Notes under the pieces: model-generated
Databases searched by the model: none
The model's input: only the letters and a program-made list of their open reading frames with translations
What the model was told of the DNA's origin: nothing
Shown here: piece by piece, positions 27,460 to 37,436 of the stretch
Layout of the letters: the number at the start of each line of letters is the position of its first letter
How positions within the stretch are numbered: position 1 is the first letter of the stretch
DNA from: Acetivibrio sp. MSJd-27
Lineage (GTDB): Bacteria; Bacillota; Clostridia; UMGS1840; HGM11507
DNA: 64,000 nt
NCBI RefSeq assembly: GCF_018918095.1
Contig: NZ_JAHLPV010000004.1
Location: 62,001-126,000, forward strand
Direction of reading: 5' to 3'
Position numbers and translations under genes: made by a program

Positions 27460-28152
27460 ATGTTTGACAAATTGATGGCGGATATCTACACCTGTTTTAT
27501 CGACAAGGACAGATATCTTGAAATTATAAGAGGCCTTGGCAATACGCTGATCATCACGTTCTTTGCTCTTTTGATCGGCATAGTAATCGGTTTGATTGTG
27601 GCACTGTGTAAGGTTTCTGCTGAAAAGAACAAAAAATTAAAGTTTTTGGATGTCATCGCAAATGTTTATTTGACGGTCATCCGCGGGACCCCGGTGGTTT
27701 TGCAGCTGATGATCTGGTTTTATATTGTTCTGGCGTTTGCGAAAAATCCGATCCCCGTTGCAATTCTCGGCTTTGGAGTAAACAGCGGCGCCTATGTTGC
27801 CGAGATATTCCGTTCCGGCATTCAGGCGATCGATAACGGACAGATGGAAGCGGGACGCAGTTTGGGGTTGAGCTATTCCCAGACGATGCGCAAAATCATT
27901 TTGCCGCAGGCTTTTAAAAATGTTCTGCCTGCGCTGGGAAATGAATTTATCGCACTGCTGAAGGAAACCTCCGTAGTCGGCTACATTTCAGGCCATGATC
28001 TGACGCGCGGCGCTTATAATATCCGAAATGCGACATACAGCTCCTTCCTGCCTTTGGTTGGCGCGGCATTGATCTATCTGATTATTGTTATGATTCTGAC
28101 ATCCTTATTATCGCGTCTGGAAAGGAGGCTTCGTCAAGGTGATTACCGTTAA
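27460..28152 (+). CDS. Polar amino acid ABC transporter, permease
   Basis: A 230-residue integral membrane protein of the HisMQ/GlnP type with about five membrane segments. The first is at about residues 25-50 ([20 protein letters not shown]). The cytoplasmic coupling motif [22 protein letters not shown] (in part) near 130-150 contacts the ATPase. [17 protein letters not shown] precedes it, as in the family. ATG 27460 follows AAAAGGAGAA; upstream in-frame codons fall in the terminator region. Its end overlaps the ATPase gene by 14 bases, which suggests translational coupling. Confidence 0.92.
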   Translation: MFDKLMADIYTCFIDKDRYLEIIRGLGNTLIITFFALLIGIVIGLIVALCKVSAEKNKKLKFLDVIANVYLTVIRGTPVVLQLMIWFYIVLAFAKNPIPVAILGFGVNSGAYVAEIFRSGIQAIDNGQMEAGRSLGLSYSQTMRKIILPQAFKNVLPALGNEFIALLKETSVVGYISGHDLTRGAYNIRNATYSSFLPLVGAALIYLIIVMILTSLLSRLERRLRQGDYR

Positions 28153-28861
28153 AAACCTGCACAAATATTTTGGCAATCTGGAGGTTCTGAAAGGGGTTGA
28201 CATCCATATTGAACAGGGAGAGAAAATTGTTGTCATCGGACCTTCCGGTTCCGGAAAGAGCACCTTTTTAAGATGCCTGAACCTTTTGGAAACGCCGACA
28301 AAAGGACAAATTTTTATTGAGGGGGAGGAAATTACCGCCCCGAAATGCAACGTGGATCAGATTCGTCAAAAGATGGGCATGGTATTCCAGCACTTTAACC
28401 TGTTCCCGCATCTGACCGTGATGCAGAATCTGACGCTGGCTCCTATCATGCTGAAAAAAGCGGAGAAGGAGGAAGCGGAAAAATCAGCGCTTATCCTTCT
28501 GGAGCGGGTTGGACTAAAGGATAAAGCCAACGCTTATCCGGTACAGCTGTCAGGAGGGCAGAAGCAAAGGGTTGCGATTGCACGTTCTCTGGCAATGAAT
28601 CCGGATATTATGCTGTTTGACGAACCTACCTCAGCGCTGGATCCCGAAATGGTAGGAGAGGTTCTGGAGGTTATGAAAAGTCTGGCTAATGAGGGGATGA
28701 CCATGGTGGTTGTCACCCATGAGATGGGCTTTGCCCGTGAAGTGGGCAACCGCGTTCTGTTTATGGACGAGGGCGTTATCATGGAGCAGGGAACCCCGGA
28801 TGAAATTTTCGGTTCTCCGAAGAATGACCGGACAAAATCTTTCCTGAATAAGGTGTTGTGA
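28139..28861 (+). CDS. Polar amino acid ABC transporter, ATPase
   Basis: A 240-residue GlnQ/ArtP-type ATPase. Walker A is GPSGSGKST near residue 35, the Q-loop [12 protein letters not shown] near 80-90, the signature LSGGQKQR near 138, Walker [15 protein letters not shown] near 160, and the switch histidine in VVTHEM near 195. Complete, with normal family length. It starts at GTG 28139, inside the end of the permease gene, with GGAGG about 11 bases upstream. It powers uptake of the amino acid bound by the lipoprotein at 26641. Confidence 0.94.
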   Translation: MITVKNLHKYFGNLEVLKGVDIHIEQGEKIVVIGPSGSGKSTFLRCLNLLETPTKGQIFIEGEEITAPKCNVDQIRQKMGMVFQHFNLFPHLTVMQNLTLAPIMLKKAEKEEAEKSALILLERVGLKDKANAYPVQLSGGQKQRVAIARSLAMNPDIMLFDEPTSALDPEMVGEVLEVMKSLANEGMTMVVVTHEMGFAREVGNRVLFMDEGVIMEQGTPDEIFGSPKNDRTKSFLNKVL

Positions 28862-28862
28862 G

Positions 28863-28892
28863 AGAGGGCTGCCTGTATGGCGGCTCTTTTTT
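28863..28892 (+). terminator. Intrinsic terminator of the amino acid importer operon
   Basis: AGAG and CTGCC pair with GGCGG and CTCT around a 5-base loop with a 2-base bulge, followed by six T residues. A second hairpin without a T run, AATTGCGC/GCGCAATT, lies at 28905-28928. Confidence 0.7.
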
Positions 28893-29040
28893 GATAACAT
28901 AGGAAATTGCGCGGGATCGTGCGCAATTGCATGTTTCAAAAAACAGCGTGCGAAGCGCGGCTGCGTTTTTCGGAAAGAAAAACTTTTTTATTCTTTATGC
29001 AGCATTCGTTTTAATTTACTCGTTAAATTATGAAAAAGGC

Positions 29041-29069
29041 TGGAAAAACAATACTTAAAATGCTATACT
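29041..29069 (+). promoter_or_regulatory. Promoter upstream of the AGE-family gene
   Basis: TGGAAA (29041-29046), 17-base spacer, TATACT (29064-29069). Confidence 0.55.
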
Positions 29070-29121
29070 GATAAAGAATATATTTTGCAGTTTTCACTGC
29101 AATAGATAGGGGAGATTAAAA

Positions 29122-30306
29122 TTGAATCAGGAGCTTTTTCAAGCGTATTGGAGACAGTACAGTGACACGCTGAACAAGCAGGTTATGCCGTATTGGATAA
29201 AATACGCCCCGGATCCCAGCGGAGCCATTAATAATTGTATGGCAGAGGATGGGACCATTCTGTCCAAAGATCGGTATATCTGGTCACAGGGGCGGGCATT
29301 ATGGACTTTTTCTGCCATGTATAACCGCATTGAAAAGAAACCGGAGTATCTGGAGATCGCGAACGGTCTGTTTCACTATCTCCTTCACACCGGGCGGGAT
29401 GCAGACGGAAAATGGAACTATCGGTATGATGAGCATGGAACCCTTTTGGATAAGGACATCAGCATTTATGTAGACGGTTTCGTGCTGATTGGTATGACGG
29501 AATACTACCTGGCTACCAAGGATGAAAGAGCAAAACAAATTGCTGTGGAAACGTTTGAAAACACCTGGTACCGCCAACAGCACCTCGGAAGTTATCAGGT
29601 TGCACCCTATGTGATTCCCGAAGGGCTGAAAACCCATGGAGTCAACATGATTTTTTCCTTTTTTTATGACCAGCTTGGAAAGGCGATCGAAAGAGAGGAT
29701 ATCCGTGATGTAGGATATGAATTAGCGTTGGAGGTACTCAATAAATTTTATGTGAAAGAAAAGGATGCCATCCTCGAATTTGTCAAGGCAGAAGGCGGCT
29801 TCTCAGATACACCGGAAGGGCGGAGCTGCGTCCCCGGGCATGCCATCGAGTGCATGTGGTTTTTAATCAATATTTTTGAGGATCGCGGTGAGACCGACAA
29901 GATTCAGAAGTGCTGTCAAATTATAAAACGACATATTGAACTCGGCTGGGACGCCGAAAAAGGCGGAATGCGTTTGGCGTTGGATATCGACGGAAAAGAG
30001 CCCGTCTTCTGGGGCAAGCCAACCTACAAACCGTGGTGGGTGCAGGTTGAGACTCTGGTCGCTACTGCTTATGCATACAAGCACACAAAAGAGGACTGGT
30101 TTCTGAATATGCACCGAAAGGTAAATGAGTTTGCCTTTTCCCATTATCCCAACGGACATGGGGACTGGTATAACTGGCTGGACAAGGATGGCAACGTGGG
30201 GGAGAGCGCGGCGCTGCCGGTCAAGGATCCTTTTCATCTGCCGCGTGCTTTGATTTATCTTTGCGATTTGTTCCAAAATCAGCTGCCAAGCATTTCATAT
30301 TCGTGA
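29122..30306 (+). CDS. N-acylglucosamine 2-epimerase (AGE) family protein
   Basis: A 394-residue cytoplasmic protein with an alpha6/alpha6-barrel pattern. Family landmarks include SQGRALWTFSAMY near residue 54, the histidine-containing CVPGHAIECMW near 237 and the C-terminal DPFHLPRALIYL near 370. Members interconvert N-acylglucosamine and N-acylmannosamine or isomerise mannose, glucose or cellobiose; the exact sugar is not readable here. The length is normal. SD GGGGAG precedes the start. It is probably cotranscribed with the acetyltransferase-like gene 23 bases downstream. A role in using amino sugars released by the nearby lyase loci is possible but only inferred. Confidence 0.85.
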   Translation: MNQELFQAYWRQYSDTLNKQVMPYWIKYAPDPSGAINNCMAEDGTILSKDRYIWSQGRALWTFSAMYNRIEKKPEYLEIANGLFHYLLHTGRDADGKWNYRYDEHGTLLDKDISIYVDGFVLIGMTEYYLATKDERAKQIAVETFENTWYRQQHLGSYQVAPYVIPEGLKTHGVNMIFSFFYDQLGKAIEREDIRDVGYELALEVLNKFYVKEKDAILEFVKAEGGFSDTPEGRSCVPGHAIECMWFLINIFEDRGETDKIQKCCQIIKRHIELGWDAEKGGMRLALDIDGKEPVFWGKPTYKPWWVQVETLVATAYAYKHTKEDWFLNMHRKVNEFAFSHYPNGHGDWYNWLDKDGNVGESAALPVKDPFHLPRALIYLCDLFQNQLPSISYS

Positions 30307-30329
30307 CATATTGAAAACAGGAGGCTTTT

Positions 30330-31091
30330 ATGAACAGGGATTACACAAAGCTGAAAGAAGATTTGATCTGCCTGGGCCTGCAGCCCGGTGATTCCGTGCT
30401 GATCCATTCCTCATTCAAGGCGATGGGGAAAATAGACGGGGGAATCCAGACGCTGCTGGACGCACTCCGCTCTGTTGTGAAGGACAGCGGAACACTGGTG
30501 TTTCCCACGCTGACCCATGCCGGCGTGACGCCTGAATCGCCTGTTTTCAGTCAGACAGAAACGCCCTCCTGTGTGGGAGCAGTCAGCGAATATGTAAGAA
30601 CTTTGGGCGAGAGCCTGCGCAGCGTCCATCCTACCCATTCCTGCGCGGCTTTGGGAAAGTTAGCGGATACCTATACCCAAAGCCATCATCTGGACAATAC
30701 ACCAGTAGGAGAACATTCCCCCTTTTTTAAACTGAAGGAGAATGGCGGGAAAATTCTTATGCTGGGCTGCGGTTTGAAGCCAAACACCAGTATGCATGGG
30801 GTGGAGGAGGCTTTCCGCACGCCTTATGTACTGTCACCGGAACCCTTTCTCTATACCATCAAAACGCCGGAAGGGGAGTATCAAAAGCCTTATTACCGCC
30901 ATTGGATTTCGCAAAACGGGTATGCACAGCGCTATGACAGGGTGATAACCGTCCTGAACCAGTTGTATATCATAGAAGGCTTGGTACACGGTGCAAAAAG
31001 CTATCTGATCGATTCGGCCGAGATGTGGAAGCAGGCATTGCAGGTTATGAAACGGGATCCACATTTCTTTGTAGATAAAATAGATGAATAA
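30330..31091 (+). CDS. AAC(3)-family N-acetyltransferase-like protein
   Basis: A 253-residue protein of the aminoglycoside 3-N-acetyltransferase (antibiotic_NAT) fold. GLQPGDSVLIHSSFKAMG near residues 17-34 is the family opening, followed by GTLVFPTLTH near 55-64, SVHPTHSCAALG near 93-104 with the catalytic-type histidine, and GEHSPFFKL near 123. Many genomic members acetylate cell-wall or sugar substrates rather than drugs, so resistance should not be assumed. It lies directly behind the AGE-family gene (23-base gap, SD AGGAGG), which points to sugar metabolism. Confidence 0.82.
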   Translation: MNRDYTKLKEDLICLGLQPGDSVLIHSSFKAMGKIDGGIQTLLDALRSVVKDSGTLVFPTLTHAGVTPESPVFSQTETPSCVGAVSEYVRTLGESLRSVHPTHSCAALGKLADTYTQSHHLDNTPVGEHSPFFKLKENGGKILMLGCGLKPNTSMHGVEEAFRTPYVLSPEPFLYTIKTPEGEYQKPYYRHWISQNGYAQRYDRVITVLNQLYIIEGLVHGAKSYLIDSAEMWKQALQVMKRDPHFFVDKIDE

Positions 31092-31164
31092 AATTTTTCA
31101 CAGCAAAAATCAGAATACAAAAGACTGCGCATAGGTTGCGCTGAAAAATAAGGAGGATATCTTT

Positions 31165-31545
31165 ATGATTACAGGTGTGGAGCACATCGGCATTTATGCC
31201 AAAGACAGCAAGGCTTTGAAGGAATGGTATGAAAACGTATTTGACTTCGAGCAGGTTTATGACAACAAGAAGGGAACTTATTTTTTAAAGCTTGCGGATA
31301 ATACCATGCTGGAAATCTGCCAGCAGGTGGAAGAACCCGGAGAATTTACCCCTACCAAAGGCGGGCTTCGCCATATTGCTTTCTATGTGGATGATTTTGA
31401 GGAGATGGTTGACCGCATCAAAGCGGCAGGCGCGGAGGTTGTCACTGATGCAAAGGTTTCTGCTTCCGGGGTGAAAACCTTTTTCTTTAAGGATTTGGAC
31501 GGCAACATCATGCATCTGATTAACCGTCAGACACCGTTGTTTTAA
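31165..31545 (+). CDS. VOC-family (glyoxalase/dioxygenase-like) protein
   Basis: A 126-residue protein with two beta-alpha-beta-beta-beta modules. Candidate metal ligands are His7 (VEHIGI), the Glu in MLEIC near 50, the His in LRHIAF near 69 and a C-terminal HLI in place of the more usual Glu. It might be a lactoylglutathione-lyase-like isomerase, an epimerase-like protein or a binding protein. Substrate unknown. SD AGGAGG precedes the ATG, and a terminator follows. Confidence 0.8.
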   Translation: MITGVEHIGIYAKDSKALKEWYENVFDFEQVYDNKKGTYFLKLADNTMLEICQQVEEPGEFTPTKGGLRHIAFYVDDFEEMVDRIKAAGAEVVTDAKVSASGVKTFFFKDLDGNIMHLINRQTPLF

Positions 31546-31557
31546 TTGAAATTTTGC

Positions 31558-31590
31558 GGGATGGCAAGGGAAACTTGCCGTCCCTTTTTT
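31558..31590 (+). terminator. Intrinsic terminator after the VOC gene
   Basis: GGGATGGCAAG (31558-31568) pairs with CTTGCCGTCCC (31574-31584), 11 bp with one G-U pair, then six T residues. Confidence 0.9.
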
Positions 31591-31663
31591 GTTGCCTGAT
31601 GGAGTGCAGGATTTGGCCTGTATTTCGGAAGGAACAAGCCTCTTCCCTACAAGGCTGAAAACT

Positions 31664-31897
31664 TCATTTTCCTTCTAAAATTTGCTCATAAGTGCAATTT
31701 AAAATTCTTTTGAGAGCAATGAGTTCTTTGGCGAAGACATTTCGGTTACCTGATTCAATTTTTGCATAAGTGCTTCTTGAAATATCCACTCCCTCCAATT
31801 GCAGTTTGGCCGCTATCTCATCTTGTTTCATGTTTTTCTTTTTCCTTAATGCTCGAATATTTTTGCCGATATCCTTATCTAATATAATCTTATTCAC
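31664..31897 (-). CDS. XRE-family DNA-binding regulator
   Basis: A 77-residue protein that is little more than a Cro/C1-type helix-turn-helix: IGKNIRALRKKKNMKQDEIAAKLQ, then ISRSTYAKIESGNRNV. GTG 31897 is preferred because AAAGGAG lies about 8 bases upstream; an ATG at 31942 would add 15 residues over the operator. It is divergent from the 123-residue gene at 32019. The repeated TTGCTCCGATATA sites between them are its probable operators, so it likely represses itself and the neighbour. Confidence 0.85.
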   Translation of the reverse strand: MNKIILDKDIGKNIRALRKKKNMKQDEIAAKLQLEGVDISRSTYAKIESGNRNVFAKELIALKRILNCTYEQILEGK

Positions 31898-31917
31898 TGT
31901 GAGAATCTCCTTTCTTT

Positions 31918-31987
31918 TTGCTCCGATATAAGAACTTTTCATTGATTATAAATCCAAATTGTGGTATAATTGCTCCGATATAGGAGC
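31918..31987. promoter_or_regulatory. Divergent promoter/operator of the XRE module
   Basis: TTGCTCCGATATA occurs twice, at 31918-31930 and 31970-31982. The second copy extends into a perfect inverted repeat, GCTCC-GATATA-GGAGC (31972-31987). Between them lies a plus-strand promoter TTGATT (31942-31947), 17 bases, TATAAT (31965-31970). The second repeat starts on the last base of the -10 and covers the start point, as expected for a repressor site; the first covers the start region of the XRE gene. Confidence 0.75.
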
Positions 31988-32018
31988 GTTTTGAAAAAAC
32001 AAAGAAAAGGAGATAAAA

Positions 32019-32390
32019 ATGAAAAGCACGAGAGAAAAAGTAGCGATTGTCCCACATGGTATTATGGTGAAATTGGATGAAACAGAATTTCTAAATTTGA
32101 AGAAAAAGTTGATGCAGTTAATTGATAAAGGATACCGCTATTTTATTTGCAATTTATGTAGTTATACTGATTTAAGAATTCTTAATTTGCTGTTAGCTTG
32201 GAAGAAACCATGTCATTTATATATTGAATTAATCTACTGTTCTGATATTTTAGGAGTGGATGGTAGCTATCTTTCTATATTATTTTCTATGAGTTCCAAA
32301 GTAACCAACCTGGATGAGATATACCAAATGGAGGAAAAAAGCAAGTCGATGAAATATATTATTGAAAATGCGAAGCAATTTGTTATTTAG
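32019..32390 (+). CDS. Hypothetical protein paired with XRE regulator
   Basis: A 123-residue AT-rich gene with SD AAGGAG. The product begins with a basic stretch, has a central mixed hydrophobic region (ILNLLLAWKKPCHLYIELIYC) and two further cysteines, with no signal peptide. The layout (ISIADLSS-like central strands, NLDEIYQMEE near the C-terminus) is weakly reminiscent of STAS-type regulatory domains, but I would not assign it. It is expressed from the operator-controlled promoter facing the XRE gene. Low G+C relative to the flanking operons suggests a separate origin. Confidence 0.6.
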   Translation: MKSTREKVAIVPHGIMVKLDETEFLNLKKKLMQLIDKGYRYFICNLCSYTDLRILNLLLAWKKPCHLYIELIYCSDILGVDGSYLSILFSMSSKVTNLDEIYQMEEKSKSMKYIIENAKQFVI

Positions 32391-32438
32391 TTTGGACAAC
32401 AAAGAATAAAAATACTCTGTTCTTTTTCTCAATTCACC

Positions 32439-32467
32439 TTGAAAAATTCGGGGAAAGCTGGTAAAAT
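32439..32467 (+). promoter_or_regulatory. Promoter of the yicC-fmt housekeeping operon
   Basis: TTGAAA (32439-32444), 17-base spacer, TAAAAT (32462-32467), about 35 bases before yicC. Confidence 0.7.
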
Positions 32468-32502
32468 AAAAGAATCACAATAAATAAACTGGGGTAATAT
32501 GT

Positions 32503-33375
32503 ATGATTAAAAGTATGACCGGCTACGGCAGAAGCAAACAGCTTATTGACGGGTATGAGATCAGCGCAGAGGTCAAATCCGTAAACCACAGATATTTCGA
32601 CTGCACGATCAAGCTGCCGAAGTATTACAGTTTTTTAGAGGATAAAATTCGGGAGACTGCCAAAAACTACATAACAAGAGGAAAAATAGAAATCTATCTG
32701 TATATCAAGAAAAAAGAAGAGGATGAAAAGGAGATCAGTGTCAACAAGGCGCTCTGTGACAACTATGTCAGCGTTCTCTCCAAGCTCCGGTCGGACTATG
32801 GCATTGCGGAGGAGATCTCCCTCTCTACCCTGACACGTTTTTCGGATATTTTCGAAATTGAGAACAAAGAGGTCGACGAGGGAAAGATAACCTCTCTCAC
32901 CCTGACCGTTCTGGAAGCGGCGCTTGCCGACATTGTGGCGATGCGAAAACGGGAAGGGGAACGAATCAAGACGGATTTGGATGTGCGGCTTGCCCAGGTT
33001 GGAAAGCTGGCGGACGCTGTGGAAGAACGGTTTCCGCAGATTGTCCGGGATTATGAAAACCGTCTGGTTGAAAAGCTGAAGTCCATTTTAAACAATGTGG
33101 ATGAACAGCGGATTATCACCGAAGCCGCCATTTTCGCGGATAAGATTACGACTAGCGAGGAGACGGTGCGCTTGAAAAGCCATATCAAGGAATTCGGCGC
33201 CCTGCTCACCAAAGACGGCGCGGTCGGGAAGAAGCTGGATTTCATCGTCCAGGAAATGAATCGGGAATCCAACACCATCGGTTCCAAGGCGAACGATCTG
33301 GAGACCTCGAAAATGGTGGTTGAGCTGAAATCTGAGGTGGAGAATATCCGCGAACAGGTTCAGAATATAGAATAG
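32503..33375 (+). CDS. yicC: YicC-family endoribonuclease/adaptor
   Basis: A 290-residue cytoplasmic protein. It opens [12 protein letters not shown], the invariant YicC_N start, with [16 protein letters not shown] near residue 25. The C-terminal DUF1732 domain ends with [21 protein letters not shown] near 245-265 and [18 protein letters not shown]. Members have been described as endoribonucleases or RNA-turnover adaptors. It is the first gene of the conserved Firmicutes order with remA, gmk and rpoZ. The weak SD GGGG precedes the ATG. Confidence 0.93.
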   Translation: MIKSMTGYGRSKQLIDGYEISAEVKSVNHRYFDCTIKLPKYYSFLEDKIRETAKNYITRGKIEIYLYIKKKEEDEKEISVNKALCDNYVSVLSKLRSDYGIAEEISLSTLTRFSDIFEIENKEVDEGKITSLTLTVLEAALADIVAMRKREGERIKTDLDVRLAQVGKLADAVEERFPQIVRDYENRLVEKLKSILNNVDEQRIITEAAIFADKITTSEETVRLKSHIKEFGALLTKDGAVGKKLDFIVQEMNRESNTIGSKANDLETSKMVVELKSEVENIREQVQNIE

Positions 33376-33385
33376 GGGTGACGAA

Positions 33386-33646
33386 ATGAAGCTGATCAAT
33401 ATTGGATATGGAAATGTGGTTTTAGCAAACCGTATCGTGGCAATTGTGAGTCCGGAATCGGCACCCATCAAACGTATCATTCAGGATGCCAGAGACAAGG
33501 GATCCCTGATTGATGCTACCTACGGCAGAAGGACGCGGGCGGTGATCATCACCGACAGCGATCATATCATTTTGTCATCGGCACAGCCGGAAACGGTGGC
33601 GAACCGTCTGGATGACTACAATACGGAGGATGAAGTGGATGGTTAA
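33386..33646 (+). CDS. remA: RemA-family (DUF370) extracellular matrix regulator
   Basis: An 86-residue DNA-binding protein with the family core [24 protein letters not shown] (in part) near residues 7-30, [17 protein letters not shown] near 43-59 and SSAQPETV near 64. In Bacillus subtilis RemA forms octameric rings and activates biofilm-matrix operons; whether it touches the surface loci here is unknown. It lies 10 bases after yicC and overlaps gmk by 8 bases. Confidence 0.93.
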   Translation: MKLINIGYGNVVLANRIVAIVSPESAPIKRIIQDARDKGSLIDATYGRRTRAVIITDSDHIILSSAQPETVANRLDDYNTEDEVDG

Positions 33647-34238
33647 GGGGAAAATGTTTGTGATATCCGGTCCGTCCGGAGTGGGAAAGAGCACCATTGT
33701 CAGTGAGGTGCTGCGGAAGAAAGAGGACATCTTTCTCTCTGTCTCCGCGACAACCCGTGCAAAGCGGAACGGGGAAGAGGAAGGGATCAATTACTATTAT
33801 AAAACGGAAGCGGAATTCTTGAAAATGTTGGAGGAAGGCGAATTTCTGGAATGGGCCCAGTTCTGTAACAACTATTACGGAACACCGAAAACCCCTGTCC
33901 AGAAGATGCTGGACGAGGGCAAGGACGTTATTCTGGAGATTGAAATTCAGGGAGCGATGGAAGTGAAGAAAAATTTTCCGGAAAGTATTTTTATCTTTGT
34001 CGTCCCTCCCACGCTGGATGAGCTGGTGTCCAGGATCCGCAAGCGGGGTACGGAGACGGAGGAAGTCATCGCACTGCGGATGGAGACCGCGAAAAAAGAA
34101 ATTCAATATGCCCAAGAATATGATTATATACTCACCAACCATTCGGTGGACGATACCGCCAACAATATCCTGTGTATTGTTGCGGCGGAACGCTTCCGGA
34201 TGGAGCGCTGTATCGATGAATTGGAGGTGCTGAAATAA
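33639..34238 (+). CDS. gmk: Guanylate kinase
   Basis: A 199-residue enzyme that phosphorylates GMP to GDP. The P-loop is [11 protein letters not shown] at about residues 8-18, the GMP-binding strand [15 protein letters not shown] near 37, YYYKTEAEF near 55 and [12 protein letters not shown] near 100. The frame is open further upstream, but ATG 33639 is chosen because GGAGG at 33625-33629 is 9 bases away. It overlaps the end of remA and its stop overlaps the start of rpoZ. Confidence 0.95.
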   Translation: MVKGKMFVISGPSGVGKSTIVSEVLRKKEDIFLSVSATTRAKRNGEEEGINYYYKTEAEFLKMLEEGEFLEWAQFCNNYYGTPKTPVQKMLDEGKDVILEIEIQGAMEVKKNFPESIFIFVVPPTLDELVSRIRKRGTETEEVIALRMETAKKEIQYAQEYDYILTNHSVDDTANNILCIVAAERFRMERCIDELEVLK

Positions 34239-34426
34239 TGCTGTATCCGGTGTATGGAGATTTGATTGACAAGACAGGTTCCAGATACGGACTTGTGATT
34301 GCTGTTACCAAGCGTGCCAGAGAATTGATGGAGGGTTCGCAGCCTCTCGTCAGAACAGACAGTGACAAAGTCATAACCGTTGCCACGGAAGAGCTTGCGC
34401 AGAACAAACTGCAGGTTAAGATGTAA
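34238..34426 (+). CDS. rpoZ: RNA polymerase omega subunit
   Basis: A 62-residue protein with the omega core SRYGLVIAVTKRARELMEG near residues 15-33. It assists assembly of RNA polymerase. TAATG overlap with gmk indicates translational coupling. A strong terminator follows, so priA is expressed partly separately. Short but within the range of clostridial omegas. Confidence 0.93.
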   Translation: MLYPVYGDLIDKTGSRYGLVIAVTKRARELMEGSQPLVRTDSDKVITVATEELAQNKLQVKM

Positions 34427-34434
34427 GGCGGAGA

Positions 34435-34464
34435 GGGGGCATTCTGAAAGAATGTCCCCTTTTT
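34435..34464 (+). terminator. Intrinsic terminator after rpoZ
   Basis: GGGGGCATTC (34435-34444) pairs with GAATGTCCCC (34450-34459), followed by five T residues. Confidence 0.85.
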
Positions 34465-34507
34465 GAACGATAAGCAATAGTTAACCATGGAAAGGAGGGG
34501 ACAAAGA

Positions 34508-36949
34508 ATGTATGCCCAGGTTGCACTGAATAATCCATCCTACAGCGTAGACCGCCTGTTCACCTATCAGGTGCCGGAAGCTATGGAACGGAATATAATG
34601 CCGGGGAAAAGAGTATTTGTCCCCTTTGGGGCGAATAATAAAAAATATGAGGCGGTTGTGGTAAGTCTCACGGAGGATGCGGTCGGGGTCAAGCGTGTGA
34701 AGAAGGTGCTCGAGCTCATCGACCGGGAGCCGGTTGTCTCCGAAGAGGGATTTCTGATTGCGCACTTTATGAAGGAGCGGTATCTTTGCACCTATTATGA
34801 GGCGTTGAAGCTGACCATGCCGCCGGGCTTAAAAGCGCTCTTGAAAGAGAAAGTATCCTATAAAGGGAAAGAGGAGCCCAGGGAAGAGGAGGAACTTCTC
34901 TTCTTGCTGTACCAGAACAGGGATGGGATTTATCTTGTGGATTTGGAGGAACGGTTCCCCGATGCGCGCCGCCAGGTGGAACAGTATCAGAGGCAAGGAA
35001 TTGCGGAGGTGGCACTGGAATACAAAAACAGTCTGAAGGATAAGTTTGTGAGCCTGGTAAGCCTGTCGGCTGAACCGGAGGAGGCACAAGTCTTTATAGA
35101 ACAAAACCGTACAAAAAAACGGGCGCAGTGCCGTGTTCTGAAAATTTTGATGGACAACAGGGAGCTGGAGATGAATGATCTGCTTCTGTTTGCGGGATGC
35201 ACCAGAAAGACGATAACGCTTCTGGAACAGCAGGGGTATGTCACGGCGGAAAGGGTGGAGGTACTGCGAAACCCATACGCCCATATGGCAGGAAAGTCGT
35301 CGGAGAAAAGAAATCCTACGCCGGAGCAGGCAGAATGCATTGAGGAGATCAACCGGAGCGCCGAATTGCGGGATTCTAAGGTGTTTCTGCTGCATGGCGT
35401 GACCGGAAGCGGAAAGACGGAGGTTTATCTTCAGACAATAGAAAATGTCATTTCCTGTGGCAGGCAGGCGATTATGCTGGTACCGGAGATCGCACTGACC
35501 CCTCAGATGGTCGACCAGTTTTACCGCCGGTTCGGCGATCGGGTTGCGGTGCTCCACAGCGGTCTTACGCTGAACGAACGGTATGATCAATGGAAACGGA
35601 TCAAAAACGGAGAGATTGATACGGTGGTGGGAGCGCGCTCAGCGGTTTTTGCCCCTCTGACCAACATTGGCCTGATCATTGTGGACGAGGAGCACGAGCT
35701 GTCCTATAAGTCGGAAGGATATCCGCGCTATGACGGAATCGAGATCGCCCGCTACCGCGCGAAGCTGCATGGCGCCAGTTTGATCCTGGCCTCTGCAACA
35801 CCAAGCATTGTAAGCTATTACCATGCTCTCCAGGGTGATTACCGGCTGTTGTGCATGCATAACCGAACCAATGACAGCCCCCTTCCCTCCGTCTCCGTGG
35901 TGGACCTAAAACAGGAACTGAAAAACGGGAATTTTTCTCCCCTCAGTCTGGAACTGCAGGAGGAACTGCGAAAGAATCTGGAACGGAAGGAGCAGACCAT
36001 CCTGTTTTTGAACCGGAGAGGATACTCCACCTTCGTCAGCTGCCGGATGTGCGGATACGTGGCGAAATGCCCCCACTGTGACATCAGCCTGACGTATCAC
36101 AGCAGTGTGGATAAGCTAGTTTGCCACTACTGTGACTATAGCATTCCAAATCACTTGTCCTGTCCCGAATGCGGCAGTAAATATATCAAACGATTCGGAA
36201 CCGGGACGCAGAAAATCGAGGAGGAAGTGCATCGTCTGTTTCCGCAGGCAACTACGATCCGTATGGATGTGGACACGACGCGAAAAAAGTTTGCTCATGA
36301 AAAAATTTTGAATACCTTTCGGGATGAGGGGATTGACATTCTCATCGGCACCCAGATGGTGTCGAAAGGGCTGGATTTTCCAAAAGTGACGCTGGCCGCT
36401 GTGCTGGCCGCGGATTCCGCCATGTATATTGACGATTACCGCAGCTATGAGCGGGCCTTTTCCCAAATTGCCCAGGTCTGCGGCCGGGCGGGCAGGGATG
36501 AACTTGCCGGGCGGGCGGTGGTGCAGACCTATAATCCGGAAAACTATGTGATACAAAATGCTAGGGAGCATGACTTTGTAAGCTTTTATGAGAGTGAAAT
36601 AATTTTCAGAAAAGAGATGATTTATCCGCCATTTTGTGATATAATCAATATCGTCTCCCAAAGCGGAGAGGACAGTTTGGCGAAGGAGAGCATAAAAAGC
36701 GCTTACCGGATCCTCCGGGAAGAAATCCTGGCAGACGGGAAAAAGGGCGAGATTTTGAAAGTTCTTCCGCCCGGACCTGCTCCTCTGCGGAAAATAAAGG
36801 ATAAGTTTCGGTACCGGATTCTTCTTAAGTGCAGAAATTCTTTTCATTTAAAGAAGGTATTCAACCGGGTGTTTGAGAGGCATTACGACCGGTTTAAAAA
36901 CAAAAAAGTTTCGTTGACGATAGATGTAAATCCCACGAATATGCTTTAG
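34508..36949 (+). CDS. priA: Primosomal replication restart helicase PriA
   Basis: An 813-residue superfamily 2 DNA helicase that restarts stalled replication forks. The N-terminal 3'-DNA-binding domain opens [20 protein letters not shown]. Walker A is [12 protein letters not shown] near residue 297, the DEEH box lies near 393, and two zinc sites ([13 protein letters not shown] near 515, [17 protein letters not shown] near 540) are intact, followed by motifs V/VI ([20 protein letters not shown]). ATG 34508 is chosen over ATG 34487 because AAAGGAGGGG lies between them. It leads into def with a 5-base gap before an internal ATG. Confidence 0.95.
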   Translation: MYAQVALNNPSYSVDRLFTYQVPEAMERNIMPGKRVFVPFGANNKKYEAVVVSLTEDAVGVKRVKKVLELIDREPVVSEEGFLIAHFMKERYLCTYYEALKLTMPPGLKALLKEKVSYKGKEEPREEEELLFLLYQNRDGIYLVDLEERFPDARRQVEQYQRQGIAEVALEYKNSLKDKFVSLVSLSAEPEEAQVFIEQNRTKKRAQCRVLKILMDNRELEMNDLLLFAGCTRKTITLLEQQGYVTAERVEVLRNPYAHMAGKSSEKRNPTPEQAECIEEINRSAELRDSKVFLLHGVTGSGKTEVYLQTIENVISCGRQAIMLVPEIALTPQMVDQFYRRFGDRVAVLHSGLTLNERYDQWKRIKNGEIDTVVGARSAVFAPLTNIGLIIVDEEHELSYKSEGYPRYDGIEIARYRAKLHGASLILASATPSIVSYYHALQGDYRLLCMHNRTNDSPLPSVSVVDLKQELKNGNFSPLSLELQEELRKNLERKEQTILFLNRRGYSTFVSCRMCGYVAKCPHCDISLTYHSSVDKLVCHYCDYSIPNHLSCPECGSKYIKRFGTGTQKIEEEVHRLFPQATTIRMDVDTTRKKFAHEKILNTFRDEGIDILIGTQMVSKGLDFPKVTLAAVLAADSAMYIDDYRSYERAFSQIAQVCGRAGRDELAGRAVVQTYNPENYVIQNAREHDFVSFYESEIIFRKEMIYPPFCDIINIVSQSGEDSLAKESIKSAYRILREEILADGKKGEILKVLPPGPAPLRKIKDKFRYRILLKCRNSFHLKKVFNRVFERHYDRFKNKKVSLTIDVNPTNML

Positions 36950-36960
36950 GAGGTATGAAA

Positions 36961-37419
36961 ATGGCGTTGCGGAAAATTGTGTTGGAGGGCGATGAGGTTC
37001 TCACTCGGAAATCCAGAGAGGTGGAGAAGTTTGACAAACGTCTTCACGATTTAATCGACGATATGAAGGAAACCATGTATCAGGCAAATGGCGTGGGGCT
37101 TGCCGCACCTCAGGTGGGCATTCTGAAACGGGTGGTCACCATCGATATTGGAGACGGGTGTCTGGAACTGGTAAACCCTGAGATTATCGGTGCGAAGGGA
37201 GAGAGTGAGGATGTGGAGGGATGTCTGAGCGTTCCCGGCGTGTACGGCGTCACGGTACGGCCCAAGGAGGTATTGGTGATTGCGCAGGACAGAGACGGCA
37301 AGGAAATTCATATTACAGCAACCGATCTGCTGGCCCGGGCGCTTTGCCATGAGATTGATCATCTGGAGGGAATCCTCTTCCGGCAGCATGTCAAAGAATA
37401 TGTGGAAACCGAAGAATAA
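36961..37419 (+). CDS. def: Peptide deformylase
   Basis: A 152-residue metalloenzyme removing formyl groups from nascent proteins. All three motifs are present: [10 protein letters not shown] near residue 42, EGCLSVPG near 85 with the metal-binding Cys, and HEIDHLEG near 129 with two metal His and the catalytic Glu. ATG 36961 is preferred over ATG 36955 because AGGAGG ends one base before the latter. It is paired with fmt, which adds the formyl group this enzyme removes. Confidence 0.96.
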   Translation: MALRKIVLEGDEVLTRKSREVEKFDKRLHDLIDDMKETMYQANGVGLAAPQVGILKRVVTIDIGDGCLELVNPEIIGAKGESEDVEGCLSVPGVYGVTVRPKEVLVIAQDRDGKEIHITATDLLARALCHEIDHLEGILFRQHVKEYVETEE

Positions 37420-37436
37420 CGGAAAGAGGGGACAGC

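Noticed and set aside
30330-31091. Aminoglycoside resistance gene
   Set aside because: It has the AAC(3) fold, but the family is broad and the gene sits in a sugar-metabolism-like unit; there is no evidence for a drug substrate.
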